Assembly (NCBI RefSeq): GCF_012272695.1
Contig: NZ_CP050902.1
Span: 1,240,001 to 1,304,000, forward strand
Direction of reading: 5' to 3'
Length of the DNA stretch: 64,000 nucleotides
Origin: Nocardioides sp. JQ2195
Lineage (GTDB): Bacteria; Actinomycetota; Actinomycetes; Propionibacteriales; Nocardioidaceae
The notes under the pieces are model-generated. The model had not been told where the DNA came from. It saw nothing but the letters and a program-made list of their open reading frames with translations, and ran no database searches. The stretch's first letter is position 1, and each line of letters begins with the position of its first letter. Below are positions 39,350-48,542 of the stretch, in pieces. Position numbers and translations under genes: made by a program.

Positions 39350-39968
39350 GGCCACTCTCGATCAACGCTCGCCACGCGCGCCCGTCGGACTGGTGCGGTG
39401 TGGTGGCGTTGCTCGGTGGCATGGACGGCAGGGCCATGGACATGGAGAGGCCCGCGAAGGGGAGCAACCTCACGGGTTGGGCTCCGACGAGGGTCAGGGG
39501 ATCGAGATAGACGTCGTCCGCGTTGCGGATCAACCCCCAGTGCAGACAGGCTGCCGGGAGGCAGTGCGACTGGCGCAGCTCGAGTCGGCCGATCGGCTGC
39601 CCCTCGCCGACGACGTCACCGACCGCGACCGAGGCGATCACCGGTTCGTACGTCGTACGCGTGGCGCCGTGGTCGACCACCACGACCGAACGGCCCGCCA
39701 GCGCCGAGGCGAACGTGACCGTGCCCGGGAGGGCGGAGCGCACCACCTGGCCCGGGGATCCGACGAGATCGACCCCGCGATGCCCGGAACCCCACCGCGT
39801 GGCCGGGGGGTCGAATCCGGTCACGACGGTGGGGGTCGGGACGAGTGGCCAGGCACCCTCGGGGGCGGGTCGGTCACTCGCGGCTGCGGACCCGGCGCAA
39901 CTCCCGCTGACCAGGAGCCACAGGCCCAGGACCAGCAGGATCGAGAGGGAGTCGCGTCGGTTCCACAT
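39336..39968 (-). CDS. M23 family metallopeptidase, exported
   Basis: LytM-type M23 peptidases cut peptidoglycan cross-bridges or regulate such enzymes. The ATG at 39968 gives 210 residues starting MWNRRDSLSILLVLGLWLLV, a signal peptide with a Cys at about 27 that only weakly fits a lipobox. The metal site is GHRGVDLVGSPG (His and Asp) near residue 65 and CLHWGLI near residue 143. In standard LytM the last motif is HxH; here the first His is Cys, a form I have seen in other actinobacterial members. The gene is divergent from rpsB, its usual neighbour. Confidence 0.82.
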   Translation of the reverse strand: MWNRRDSLSILLVLGLWLLVSGSCAGSAAASDRPAPEGAWPLVPTPTVVTGFDPPATRWGSGHRGVDLVGSPGQVVRSALPGTVTFASALAGRSVVVVDHGATRTTYEPVIASVAVGDVVGEGQPIGRLELRQSHCLPAACLHWGLIRNADDVYLDPLTLVGAQPVRLLPFAGLSMSMALPSMPPSNATTPHQSDGRAWRALIESGLNRD

Positions 39969-40383
39969 GGAGTGATCGTGTCCCGGATGGCGGGGGCGTG
40001 GGAGGCGCGCGCGGCAGGCTGTGGAGAGGGGGCGGCCGGCCGTCGCCTGTGCGCGCAAAACGGCCTCGGTCCCGATTGGTCGCACACGCCCGGATCAACT
40101 AGGCTGGACTCCGCAATCCGTCCGCGGATTGACTTCGCACGCTCGCAGACCACGACGTACTCCTCGCGGAGTGCGACCACCCGTGGGTGACGATCCTCAG
40201 TTCCGGCCCCGCTCCAGCGGGCCGGATCGGATGGCCACGCGGCGTCAGGGCACCCGACACCCGTCGGGAGCAACGAACTGAAAACAATGCTGGTCGATCC
40301 ACCGGCTTGCCTCTCCGATGCGGATCGGAGCACAAGGCGAGCACGCAGCGGTGCCTCGGCCACACCAACAGGAAAGAAGAAAC
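39969..40383. promoter_or_regulatory. Divergent M23-rpsB region with a structured rpsB leader
   Basis: No gene is seen in these 415 bases. TAGGCT at 40100-40105 is a good -10 box for rpsB and implies a leader of about 270 bases. The leader holds three hairpins: CAATCCG/CGGATTG at 40114-40131, TCCGGCCC/GGGCCGGA at 40202-40226 and CCCGAC/GTCGGG at 40253-40268. GGAAAGAAG just before the ATG is the ribosome-binding site. Such a leader could bind uS2 for autoregulation, as known for rpsB in other bacteria. Confidence 0.5.
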
Positions 40384-41523
40384 ATGGCAGTCGTGACCAT
40401 GCGCCAGCTCCTCGAGAGCGGCGTCCACTTCGGACACCAGACCCGTCGCTGGAACCCGAAGATGAAGCGCTTCATCATGACCGAGCGCAACGGCATCTAC
40501 ATCATCGACCTGCAGCAGTCGCTGGCCTACATCGACCGCAGCTACGCCTTCGTCAAGGAGACCGTGGCCAAGGGCGGCGTCATCATGTTCGTCGGCACCA
40601 AGAAGCAGGCCCAGGAAGCGATCGCCGAGCAGGCGACCCGCGTCGGCATGCCCTACGTCAACCAGCGTTGGCTCGGCGGCATGCTCACCAACTTCCAGAC
40701 CGTGCACCAGCGCATCAACCGCCTCAAGGAGCTCGACGAGGTCGACTTCGACAACGTCGCCGGCTCGGGTCGCACCAAGAAGGAACTGCTTCACATGAAG
40801 CGGGAGCGCGACAAGCTCGACAAGACCCTCGGCGGCATCCGCGAGATGACGCGTACGCCGTCCGCCGTGTGGATCGTCGACACCAACAAGGAGCACCTCG
40901 CCGTCGAAGAGGCGCGCAAGCTCCGGATCCCGATCATCGGCATCCTCGACTCCAACTGCGACCCCGACCTGGTCGACTTCCCGATCCCGGGCAACGATGA
41001 CGCGATCCGCGCGGTCGGCCTGCTGACCCGGGTCGTCGCCGACGCCGTCGCCGAGGGCCTCATCGCCCGCTCCGGTGGCAAGTCCGAGGGCGCGACCGCC
41101 GAGGAGCCCCTGGCCGAGTGGGAGCGCGAGCTCCTGGCCGGTGACGCCGACAAGGCTGCCGTCGAGGCGACCGGTGGCGACGCCGCCAAGACCGAGACCC
41201 CGGCCTCCGAGGGCACCGGTGCCGCTGTCGAGGCGCCCGAGGCTGCTGCTGCCGCCGAGGCCGTCACCGAGGCGCCAGCCGAGGTCAAGCCGCTCGCCGA
41301 CGTTCCCGCCGGTGAGTTCGGTGCCGACTCCGCTCCCGCCAACGAGGACGGTTCGGGCCCCGAGGGCTTCGAGATCAAGGGCAACAAGGACTCGAAGAAG
41401 TTCCACGCTCCGAGCAGCCCCTGGTACGGCCGCACCAAGGCCGAGGTCTGGTTCAAGTCGGCCGAGGCCGCCGAGGCCGCCGGTTTCGTGAACGCCGAGA
41501 CCAAGGCCGACGACAAGGCCTGA
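40384..41523 (+). CDS. rpsB: 30S ribosomal protein uS2 with a C-terminal sunset-like domain
   Basis: uS2 binds the back of the 30S subunit. Residues 1 to about 235 are the normal protein: [20 protein letters not shown] at the start, [12 protein letters not shown] near 94 and [19 protein letters not shown] near 190. The remaining 145 residues are an extension, first a low-complexity Ala/Glu/Pro/Thr tail. From E330 there is a compact unit [20 protein letters not shown] followed by [19 protein letters not shown]. This resembles the short sunset domain found on some actinobacterial and Firmicutes proteins. Total length is 379 residues against about 240-300 elsewhere. Confidence 0.95.
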   Translation: MAVVTMRQLLESGVHFGHQTRRWNPKMKRFIMTERNGIYIIDLQQSLAYIDRSYAFVKETVAKGGVIMFVGTKKQAQEAIAEQATRVGMPYVNQRWLGGMLTNFQTVHQRINRLKELDEVDFDNVAGSGRTKKELLHMKRERDKLDKTLGGIREMTRTPSAVWIVDTNKEHLAVEEARKLRIPIIGILDSNCDPDLVDFPIPGNDDAIRAVGLLTRVVADAVAEGLIARSGGKSEGATAEEPLAEWERELLAGDADKAAVEATGGDAAKTETPASEGTGAAVEAPEAAAAAEAVTEAPAEVKPLADVPAGEFGADSAPANEDGSGPEGFEIKGNKDSKKFHAPSSPWYGRTKAEVWFKSAEAAEAAGFVNAETKADDKA

Positions 41524-41570
41524 CCCACGACCCGGGCCATCCGGCCCGAGCCGTAGGCACGACGCTTCAC

Positions 41571-41603
41571 CGGCGGCCGCGTCCCGAGCGGGCGCGGCCG
41601 CCG
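41571..41603 (+). terminator. Hairpin between rpsB and tsf
   Basis: CGGCGGCCGCG and CGCGGCCGCCG form a perfect 11-bp stem with an 11-base loop. As rpsB and tsf are normally co-transcribed, it may be a partial terminator or mRNA-stability element. Confidence 0.6.
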
Positions 41604-41642
41604 TTCACATTCCACACATCTGAACTTCGAGGAAGAAGGATC

Positions 41643-42455
41643 ATGGCTAACTTCTCCGCAGCCGACGTCAAGAAGCTCCGTGAGCTCACCAGTGCCGGCA
41701 TGATGGACTGCAAGAAGGCGCTCGACGAGGCCGACGGCGACTTCGACAAGGCCGTCGAGCTGCTCCGCGTCAAGGGCGCGGCCAAGGCCGCCGCCCGCGG
41801 CGCCGAGCGTGAGACCTCGGCCGGCCTGGTCGTCAACTCCGGTGGCGCCCTGGTCGAGATCAAGAGCGAGACCGACTTCGTCGCCAAGAACGACGACTTC
41901 GTCGCGACCGCGCAGCGCATCGCCGAGGCAGCCGAGGGTGCCAAGGCCGCCGACACCGAGGCACTGAAGGCCGTCGAGCTCGACGGCAAGACCGTCGGTG
42001 CCGTCGTCGAGGACCTCGCCATCACCATCGGCGAGAAGATCGAGCTGGGCGAGGTCGCCTACTTCGACGGTCCCGTCGCGGTCTACCTCCACAAGCGTGC
42101 CGCTGACCTGCCGCCCGCCGTCGGTGTCATGGTCGAGTACGACGGCGACGAGACCGCTGCCCGCGCCGCCGCGATGCAGGTCGCTGCCCTCAAGGCGCAG
42201 TACCTCACCCGCGACGACGTCCCGGCCGACGTCGTCGCCGCCGAGCGCGACGTGCTCGAGAAGAAGACGCTCGAGGAGGGCAAGCCCGAGGCTGCCGTCG
42301 CCAAGATCGTCGAAGGCCGCCTCGGTGGCTTCTTCAAGGAGATCGTCCTGCTCGAGCAGGAGTCGGTCACCGAGAGCAAGAAGACGGTGAAGGCCGTCCT
42401 CGACGCCTCGAACACCTCCATCAAGCGCTTCGCCCGCTTCGAGGTCGGCGCCTGA
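41643..42455 (+). CDS. tsf: Elongation factor Ts
   Basis: EF-Ts exchanges GDP for GTP on EF-Tu. The 270-residue protein has the N-terminal UBA-like domain with [20 protein letters not shown] and the EF-Tu contact motif [13 protein letters not shown] near residue 77. The second signature, [13 protein letters not shown], is near 130, followed by the dimerisation region to [24 protein letters not shown] lies shortly before the ATG at 41643. It follows rpsB by 119 bases and ends before a very strong terminator. Confidence 0.97.
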   Translation: MANFSAADVKKLRELTSAGMMDCKKALDEADGDFDKAVELLRVKGAAKAAARGAERETSAGLVVNSGGALVEIKSETDFVAKNDDFVATAQRIAEAAEGAKAADTEALKAVELDGKTVGAVVEDLAITIGEKIELGEVAYFDGPVAVYLHKRAADLPPAVGVMVEYDGDETAARAAAMQVAALKAQYLTRDDVPADVVAAERDVLEKKTLEEGKPEAAVAKIVEGRLGGFFKEIVLLEQESVTESKKTVKAVLDASNTSIKRFARFEVGA

Positions 42456-42508
42456 CCCAACCGGGCACGCACGCACCCCGGCAGGCCAGGAGACCTGGAG
42501 CAGGCTCC

Positions 42509-42550
42509 ACACAGGGGCGGTACGACGAACACGTCGTGCCGCCCCTGTGT
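42509..42550 (+). terminator. Strong terminator after tsf
   Basis: A 19-bp stem runs from ACACAGGGGCGGTACGACG (42509-42527) to its complement (42532-42550) around the loop AACA, with one G-U pair. CTGTG follows and not a U-tract. It is the longest hairpin in the window. Confidence 0.8.
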
Positions 42551-42591
42551 CTGTGCGGGCGTCAAGTTCGACCGGGGGCGGAACCCTCCAG

Positions 42592-42597
42592 TAGGTT
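42592..42597 (+). promoter_or_regulatory. Candidate -10 box of pyrH
   Basis: TAGGTT lies 37 bases before the GTG at 42635 and just after the tsf terminator. It gives a short leader that keeps the GAAGGGA ribosome-binding site. Confidence 0.5.
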
Positions 42598-42634
42598 TGC
42601 CACGACGAACGACCTCCACGAAGGGAATTGGCCC

Positions 42635-43351
42635 GTGCCTTACAAGCGTGTCCTGCTCAAGCTCTCAGGTGAGGTCTTCGGTGGAGGCCAGGTCGGTCTC
42701 GACCTCGACGTGATCGGTGGCATCGCCAAGGAGATCGCCGACGTGGCGCGTGACGGCACGCAGGTGGCAATCGTGGTCGGTGGCGGCAACTTCTTCCGTG
42801 GTGCCGAGCTGCAGCAGCGCGGCATGGAGCGCGCCCGTGCCGACTACATGGGCATGCTCGGCACCGTGATGAACTGCCTCGCGCTGCAGGACATGGTCGA
42901 GCAGCAGGGCGTCGAGACCCGGGTGCAGACCGCCATCACGATGGGACAGGTCGCGGAGCCCTACATCCCACGCAAGGCGATCCGCCACATGGAGAAGGGG
43001 CGCGTCGTGATCTTCGGTGCCGGCGCCGGCATGCCGTTCTTCTCGACCGACACCGTGGCTGCGCAGCGAGCCCTCGAGGTGCGGTGCGAGATGATCCTGA
43101 TGGGCAAGCAGGGCGTTGACGGCGTCTTCGACTCGGACCCCAAGACCAACCCCGACGCCGTCCAGTTCGACGAGCTGACCTACGACGAATTCCTCTCTCG
43201 CGACCTGAAGGTCGCCGACGCCACCGCGATCAGCCTCGCCCGCGACAACAACATGGGCATGGTCTTCTTCAACCTCTCCACCCCGGGCAACATCGCCCGC
43301 GCGGTGCAGGGTGAGAAGATTGGCACGCTCGTGAGCGCGTCGACCGCCTGA
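42635..43351 (+). CDS. pyrH: UMP kinase
   Basis: UMP kinase phosphorylates UMP to UDP; it is a hexameric amino-acid-kinase-fold enzyme regulated by GTP and UTP in bacteria. The GTG at 42635 is preceded by GAAGGGA and gives [38 protein letters not shown] near residue 47, [16 protein letters not shown] near 125 and [17 protein letters not shown] near 152 are the nucleotide- and UMP-binding signatures. The length of 238 is standard. frr follows 59 bases later, likely in one operon with cdsA. Confidence 0.97.
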   Translation: MPYKRVLLKLSGEVFGGGQVGLDLDVIGGIAKEIADVARDGTQVAIVVGGGNFFRGAELQQRGMERARADYMGMLGTVMNCLALQDMVEQQGVETRVQTAITMGQVAEPYIPRKAIRHMEKGRVVIFGAGAGMPFFSTDTVAAQRALEVRCEMILMGKQGVDGVFDSDPKTNPDAVQFDELTYDEFLSRDLKVADATAISLARDNNMGMVFFNLSTPGNIARAVQGEKIGTLVSASTA

Positions 43352-43410
43352 CCCTGCAGCGAGCCGTACGCCGACCCAGCAGCGACATCCGTAGCCAACA
43401 AGGAGAAACC

Positions 43411-43968
43411 GTGATCAACCAGGTCTTGTCAGAAGCCGACCAGAAGATGGCGAAGTCGGTGGAGGCGACCCGCGAGGAGCTCGCGGCGATCCGTGCGGGT
43501 CGGGCGAACCCGAGCATGTTCAGCAAGCTCACCGCGGAGTACTACGGCACCCCCACGCCGATCCAGCAGCTCGCGTCGTTCACGTCCCAGGACGCGCGCA
43601 CCATCCTGATCGCACCGTTCGACATGAGCGCCATCGGCGCCATCGAGAGGTCGATCCGTGACTCGGACCTGGGCGTCAACCCGGCCAACGACGGCAAGGT
43701 CCTGCGCTGCGTCTTCCCGGAGCTGACCGAGGAGCGCCGCAAGGAGTACATCAAGATCGCCAAGGGCAAGGGCGAGGACGGCCGGGTCTCGGTCCGCAAC
43801 GTTCGCCGCACCGCCAAGCAGTCCCTCGAGAAGCTCGAGAAGGACGGCGAGGTCGGCAAGGACGACGTCACCGGGGCCGAGAAGAAGCTCGATGCCACGA
43901 CGAAGAAGCACACCGACGCGATCGACGAGATGCTGAAGAACAAGGAAGCCGAGCTGCTCGAGGTCTGA
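43411..43968 (+). CDS. frr: Ribosome recycling factor
   Basis: RRF splits the post-termination ribosome with EF-G. The 185-residue protein starts MINQVLSEADQKMAKSVEAT with a GTG 4 bases after AAGGAGAA. RAGRANPSMFSKLTAEYYGT near residue 29 and DLGVNPANDGKVLRCVFPEL near 87 are family signatures. The C-terminal three-helix bundle includes ISVRNVRRTA-like VSVRNVRRTAKQSLEKLEKD. cdsA starts 11 bases after the stop. Confidence 0.97.
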   Translation: MINQVLSEADQKMAKSVEATREELAAIRAGRANPSMFSKLTAEYYGTPTPIQQLASFTSQDARTILIAPFDMSAIGAIERSIRDSDLGVNPANDGKVLRCVFPELTEERRKEYIKIAKGKGEDGRVSVRNVRRTAKQSLEKLEKDGEVGKDDVTGAEKKLDATTKKHTDAIDEMLKNKEAELLEV

Positions 43969-43979
43969 GCAACCCCACA

Positions 43980-44852
43980 ATGACGCCTGCCACGACACCC
44001 GACGCACCCAAGAAGGACCACGGTCGCGCCGGACGGAACCTTCCTGCCGCCATCGCCTCAGCCGTCGTGCTGCTCGCAGCCATAGCGCTGTCGCTGGCGT
44101 TCTGGAAGCCAGCCTTCATGGTGATCGTCGCGATCGCCGTGGTGGTTGCGGTCTGGGAGCTGCGCCAGGGCCTGTTGGCACGCGACATCGACCTTCCCGA
44201 GCAGCCGTTGATGACCGGTGGCGTGGTCATGGTGGTCGTGGCCTACCTGTGGGGCGCCGACGCGCTGGTCACCGCGACCGCCGTCGCTGCACTGGTGACC
44301 ATGCTCTGGCTGTTGCGGCGCGGGGTGGACGGCTTCGTCAAGAACGCCACCGCCTCGGTGTTCACGCTGATCTATGTGCCGTTCCTGGGATCGTTCGTGG
44401 CGCTGATGCTCGCCGAGGGTGGCTCCACCGACTTCGACCGGTGGGACGAGGGCGTCAAGGGCATCATCACCTTCATCGGTGTCACCATCGCCTCCGACAT
44501 CGGCGGCTATGTCGCAGGAGTGCTGTTCGGCAAGCATCCGATGGCGCCGGTGATCTCCCCGAAGAAGTCATGGGAGGGCTTCGCCGGATCGTTCGTCGCC
44601 TGTGTCGCTGCGGGCGTCGTCCTGGTGGTCCACCTGCTCGAGGGGGAGTGGTGGGTCGGCATTGCGCTGGGCGCAATCGCAGTCGTCATGGCCACCCTCG
44701 GCGACCTGTGCGAGTCCGTGATGAAGCGCGACCTCGGCATCAAGGACATGAGCCAGATCATCCCGGGCCACGGCGGACTCATGGACCGGCTGGACTCGCT
44801 TCTCGCCACCATCGCCCCGATCTGGCTGCTGCTCCACTACCTGGTCTTCTGA
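43980..44852 (+). CDS. cdsA: Phosphatidate cytidylyltransferase
   Basis: CdsA makes CDP-diacylglycerol from phosphatidic acid and CTP in the membrane. The 290-residue protein has a hydrophilic 20-residue start, then about eight transmembrane helices. The signature is at the C-terminus: GDLCESVMKRDLGIKDMSQI followed by IPGHGGLMDRLDSL, with the metal-binding Asp residues. KKSWEGFAGSF near residue 197 is the other conserved loop. It is 11 bases after frr in the usual pyrH-frr-cdsA operon. The 50-base gap to the convergent lipoprotein gene shows no clear terminator. Confidence 0.96.
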   Translation: MTPATTPDAPKKDHGRAGRNLPAAIASAVVLLAAIALSLAFWKPAFMVIVAIAVVVAVWELRQGLLARDIDLPEQPLMTGGVVMVVVAYLWGADALVTATAVAALVTMLWLLRRGVDGFVKNATASVFTLIYVPFLGSFVALMLAEGGSTDFDRWDEGVKGIITFIGVTIASDIGGYVAGVLFGKHPMAPVISPKKSWEGFAGSFVACVAAGVVLVVHLLEGEWWVGIALGAIAVVMATLGDLCESVMKRDLGIKDMSQIIPGHGGLMDRLDSLLATIAPIWLLLHYLVF

Positions 44853-44902
44853 TCCACGCGCACCAGCCAGCGTTGGTCCCGACAGGAAACCCGGGGTGAC
44901 GG

Positions 44903-45598
44903 TCACGCACCGAGAGTGACCATCAGGCCGGTGCCGGTCAGCTCCTCCCACTCCTCCTCGCTCCACTCAGCGACCGGGGCGGCGTACTGCACGGCGAGCA
45001 GGTTCGGACCGAGCGAGCGGGCCAGGAAACGGGACTTGTACGTCGTCCCCTCGGAGGTCTCGTAGGTCACGTCCTGGCGCACGAACTCGACCGTGCCCCG
45101 GTCGGAGTCGACCTCCGCGGTGCTGTAGGCCGGGACACCGACGTCGACCACCCGGGGGTTGTCCCGCATCTCGTTGACGTACTTCTCGAGCCAGGCCTTC
45201 GAGTCCGACGCGTCAGCGTGGCCGTCGGTGTCGCGCTCCGTCAGCTGGTACGACGTGAAGAGGACCTCACCGCCGCTCCGCTCGAGCTGGTTCAGCCCGT
45301 TCTGGTCCCTGGTGGACCACTCCCACCCGTCGAGAGCGATCGGAAAGGCCCATAGTGGGGGAGCCATCGCGGCAGGAGCGTTCTCGTTCAGGGGCAATGA
45401 CGAGTCCACCGTGTCGGTGGACGGTGCTCCAGCCGGGCCGTCGGTCGAGTCAGTCCCCGGCGCCTGCGATGCCGGCGTGGCCGGATCCTTGCTCGACTTG
45501 CTGTCGCCCGACTCGTCCTCGCCGCAGGCGGTGAGCGCGAGCAGGCCGATGAGCAGGCCGACAGCAGCGAGCAGCCGCCGTAGGGTGATGGCCGACAT
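44903..45598 (-). CDS. Lipoprotein of unknown function
   Basis: The ATG at 45598 has CAGGAG 7 bases upstream. The 231-residue protein has a type II signal peptide, LLIGLLALTAC, with lipobox LTAC and the lipid-bearing Cys near residue 25. A Ser/Asp/Thr-rich linker to about residue 70 follows, then a globular domain with FPIALDGWEWSTRDQNG and FLARSLGPNLLAVQYAAPVA. No family is recognised. It lies between cdsA and rlmN, facing cdsA. Confidence 0.75.
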   Translation of the reverse strand: MSAITLRRLLAAVGLLIGLLALTACGEDESGDSKSSKDPATPASQAPGTDSTDGPAGAPSTDTVDSSLPLNENAPAAMAPPLWAFPIALDGWEWSTRDQNGLNQLERSGGEVLFTSYQLTERDTDGHADASDSKAWLEKYVNEMRDNPRVVDVGVPAYSTAEVDSDRGTVEFVRQDVTYETSEGTTYKSRFLARSLGPNLLAVQYAAPVAEWSEEEWEELTGTGLMVTLGA

Positions 45599-45800
45599 GG
45601 CGAACTCCTGGGTGGGAGGGAGCACCGGCCGAGTCGCCGGGACGTTCCATCCTTACCCGAGGCGCCGAGTCGGAAAACCCGGGAGTGGCCCGGACAGGGC
45701 GCTCGCAGCAGGTCGAGCCGGCGTACGCCGGGGTGAGCCAGGGGCGACCCGGGTCTGGGATTCGTGGGCCCGTTGACCGGGATGGGAGACTGGAGCGGTC

Positions 45801-46925
45801 ATGACTGAACCGATCAAGACCCTTCCCCTTGTCTTCGACGAGCCGCGCGGGCGCAAGAAGCCGCCGCCACACCTCGCCGACTACGACGAGACCGGGCGCA
45901 AGAAGCTGCTCACCGACGCCGGCCTGCCCGGATTCCGCGCCAAGCAGCTCTCCACGCACTACTTCGCGCGCCTGGTCGACGACCCCGCCGCAATGACCGA
46001 CCTGCCCGCCGCCCAGCGCGACGAGCTGGTCTCCACGCTGCTGCCGAGCCTGATGACGCCGCTGCGCAAGCTCGAGGCCGACAAGGGCACCACCGTGAAG
46101 ACGCTGTGGAAGCTGTTCGACGGCGCGCTGGTCGAGTCCGTGCTGATGCGCTACCCGGGCCGCTCGACCGTCTGCGTCTCCTCCCAGGCCGGTTGCGGCA
46201 TGGCCTGCCCGTTCTGCGCCACCGGCGCCGGTGGGCTGCAGCGCAACATGTCCACCGCCGAGATCGTCGAGCAGGTCGTCGCAGCCTCGCGCTCCCTTGC
46301 CCGCGGTGAGGTCGCCGGCGGCGAAGGTCGTGTCAACAACGTGGTCTTCATGGGCATGGGTGAGCCGATGGCCAACTACAAGGCGATGATCGGCGCCGTA
46401 CGCCGACTGACCGACCCGGCGCCCGCGGGCCTGGGCATGAGTGCGCGAGGCATCACCGTCTCCACCGTCGGCCTGGTGCCGCGCATGCTGCAGCTGGCTG
46501 ATGAGGGCATCCCGGTCACGCTGGCGCTGTCGCTGCACGCCCCTGACGACGAGCTGCGCAACGAGCTGGTCCCGATCAACACCCGCTTCTCGGTCGCCGA
46601 GACCGTCGACGCCGCGTGGAACTACGCGCGCACGACGAAGCGCCGGGTCTCGATCGAGTACGCGATGATGCGCGACATCAACGACCAGGCGTGGCGTGCC
46701 GACCTGCTCGGCGACGTGCTCAACTCGTACGGCGACTGGGCCTGGGTGCACGTCAACCTGATCCCGCTGAACGAGGTGCCCGGGTCGCAGTTCACGCGGT
46801 CGCGTGACGAGGACATGGACGAGTTCGTCCGGCGGCTCGAGGCGAAGGGCATTCCGACCACGGTTCGTGACACGCGGGGCAACGAGATCGACGCCGCCTG
46901 CGGGCAGCTCGCCGCCACGGAGTAG
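45801..46925 (+). CDS. rlmN: Dual-specificity rRNA/tRNA adenine-C2 methyltransferase RlmN
   Basis: RlmN is a radical SAM enzyme that methylates A2503 of 23S rRNA and A37 of some tRNAs. The 374-residue protein carries the iron-sulfur motif CGMACPFC with C132, C136 and C139. [20 protein letters not shown] is the SAM-binding region, and the C-terminal [12 protein letters not shown] carries the methyl-carrying cysteine. The N-terminal accessory domain begins near [11 protein letters not shown]. The ATG at 45801 has no clear ribosome-binding site; a GAGACT box lies 9 bases upstream. Confidence 0.95.
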   Translation: MTEPIKTLPLVFDEPRGRKKPPPHLADYDETGRKKLLTDAGLPGFRAKQLSTHYFARLVDDPAAMTDLPAAQRDELVSTLLPSLMTPLRKLEADKGTTVKTLWKLFDGALVESVLMRYPGRSTVCVSSQAGCGMACPFCATGAGGLQRNMSTAEIVEQVVAASRSLARGEVAGGEGRVNNVVFMGMGEPMANYKAMIGAVRRLTDPAPAGLGMSARGITVSTVGLVPRMLQLADEGIPVTLALSLHAPDDELRNELVPINTRFSVAETVDAAWNYARTTKRRVSIEYAMMRDINDQAWRADLLGDVLNSYGDWAWVHVNLIPLNEVPGSQFTRSRDEDMDEFVRRLEAKGIPTTVRDTRGNEIDAACGQLAATE

Positions 46926-46954
46926 TCCCAGCCGGTTCCTGAGCCTCATCCGTG

Positions 46955-47041
46955 GACCGCTCGACATGCAGTTGTCGCTCCACGACGCTGAGCTGAGCGT
47001 GGAGTGGGCGTTCGGGCGGTGCACCTGCATGTCGAGCGGAC
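46955..47041. repeat. Large imperfect palindrome downstream of rlmN
   Basis: CCGCTCGACATGCAG (46957-46971) is a perfect inverted match to CTGCATGTCGAGCGG (47025-47039), and the match continues outward with one mismatch. Inside, CTCCACG (46978-46984) pairs with CGTGGAG (46998-47004). The unit looks like a folded mobile or RNA element and not a simple terminator. Confidence 0.65.
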
Positions 47042-47045
47042 CGGT

Positions 47046-47093
47046 GTGTGGTCTCGACGGGCGGGCTCGTTCCTCGCCCTGCTCGACCACCGG
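47046..47093 (+). repeat. Dispersed repeat, diverged copy 5
   Basis: GTGTGTGGTCTCGACGGGCG opens a 48-base segment that continues with GCTCGTTCCTCGCCCTGCTC and ends GACCACCGG. It shares the layout and the GCTCGTTCCTCGC core with the copies at 63031 and 63082. Confidence 0.6.
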
Positions 47094-47210
47094 AATGACC
47101 AGGCCCCGACGTTGGGGAGGGGTTCACGTGTCGTCCACCCGAAGATCCGAGTCCGTTGCGTCCTGATCCCTACCTTCCGAATCAGAAGCACCCGATTCGA
47201 AGGGGACACG

Positions 47211-48509
47211 ATGCGCACTCGCCGCAGCTCCAACGACAACCTGGTCACCCTGGCCCGCGCTGACCGGCGCGACGCCGCACCTCGTGCGTCCGCGACCACC
47301 ACCGCGCGTCACCGAGCCGACAGCGCCCACCCAGCACCCACCGCCACGACCGGACACCTTCGGGTTCTCGTCGTGGCGGAGTCGTTCCTGCCGCAGATCA
47401 ACGGCGTCACCAACTCCGTGCGCCGGGTGCTCGAGCACCTGGCCACGCAGGGACATGACGCGCGACTGATCGCGCCGACCGGCCCGACGTCGTACGCCGG
47501 CTTCCCGGTGGTCACCGTCCGCGGGGCCCGGTTGCCGTTCTACAAGGAGTTCCGGATCGGCCTGGAATCGCGGCGCCGACTGCGTCTCGAGATGGAGAGG
47601 TTCCGCCCTGATGTCGTGCACATCGCCTCGCCCGCGACCCTGGGCCACCAGGCAGCCAAGGCCGCGAAGGAACTCGGCATCCCGACCGTTGCGATCTACC
47701 AGACCGACCTGGTCGGCTTCGCCGCGCAGTACGACGTACCCGGTGGTGCGCGGGCGATGGCGACGCTGACCCGCAGGATCCACCTGGGCGTGGACCGCAC
47801 GTTGGCGCCGTCGAGCGCCAGCCTGCGCCAGCTCGAGGAGCTGCGAGTGCCCGGGCTGGGCCTGTGGCCGCGCGGCGTCGACCTCGAGCAGTTCGACCCG
47901 CGGCACAGGTCGCCGCAGCTGCGCGAGGAGCTCGCGCCCGATGGTGAGCTGCTGGTCGGCTACGTCGGACGCCTGGCTGCCGAGAAGGAGCTCGACCTGC
48001 TCACCCACCTCGACCACATCGACGGCATCCGGGTGGTGATCGTCGGTGGGGGACCGGAGGAGCAGAACCTGCGGCGACTGCTGCCCGGTGCGGCGTTCCT
48101 CGGCGTCCTCCACGGCGAGGAGCTCGGGGCGGCGTACGCCTCCCTCGACGTCTTCGTGCACACCGGTCGTCACGAGACCTACTGCCAATCGGCCCAGGAG
48201 GCGTTGGCCTCCGGAGTCCCCGTCGTGGCGCCGCGCTCGGGTGGCCCGATCGACGTGGTCCACGATTCCGCGGGCTTCCTCTACGAACCCGGCAACGGGC
48301 TGGAGCTGCGGGCCGACGTCGCCCGCCTGGTCAATGACCCGGTCCTGCGCCGGCGCATGCAGCTGGCTGCGCGACGCAGCGTCGAGAACCGCTCGTGGCG
48401 GGCCGTCAACGAGCGACTCGTGCAGCACTACCGCGACGTCATCGAGACCCGAGCAGGCCACGACCGGAACAGCACCCAGGGCGTACGTCGACTCGGCGTC
48501 GCCAGCTGA
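47211..48509 (+). CDS. Family 4 glycosyltransferase (MgtA/PimB-like)
   Basis: The ATG at 47211 follows GAAGGGGA and gives 432 residues. The first 50 are disordered and Arg/Thr/Ala-rich. The GT-B fold begins at LRVLVVAESFLPQINGVTNS, the typical start of mannosyltransferases that act on lipids. VVHIASPATLGHQAAKAAKE is near residue 135, YVGRLAAEKELDLL near 255, and the donor-site motif TYCQSAQEALASGVPVVAPR near 325 contains the EX7E-type spacing. It resembles mycobacterial MgtA, which makes mannosyl-glucuronosyl-diacylglycerol. The adjacent UDP-glucose dehydrogenase (33 bases downstream) could supply UDP-GlcA for the same glycolipid; this link is inferred. Confidence 0.83.
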   Translation: MRTRRSSNDNLVTLARADRRDAAPRASATTTARHRADSAHPAPTATTGHLRVLVVAESFLPQINGVTNSVRRVLEHLATQGHDARLIAPTGPTSYAGFPVVTVRGARLPFYKEFRIGLESRRRLRLEMERFRPDVVHIASPATLGHQAAKAAKELGIPTVAIYQTDLVGFAAQYDVPGGARAMATLTRRIHLGVDRTLAPSSASLRQLEELRVPGLGLWPRGVDLEQFDPRHRSPQLREELAPDGELLVGYVGRLAAEKELDLLTHLDHIDGIRVVIVGGGPEEQNLRRLLPGAAFLGVLHGEELGAAYASLDVFVHTGRHETYCQSAQEALASGVPVVAPRSGGPIDVVHDSAGFLYEPGNGLELRADVARLVNDPVLRRRMQLAARRSVENRSWRAVNERLVQHYRDVIETRAGHDRNSTQGVRRLGVAS

Positions 48510-48542
48510 CCCGCCCTGGTGGGCCAACTTGAGGAGGACATC

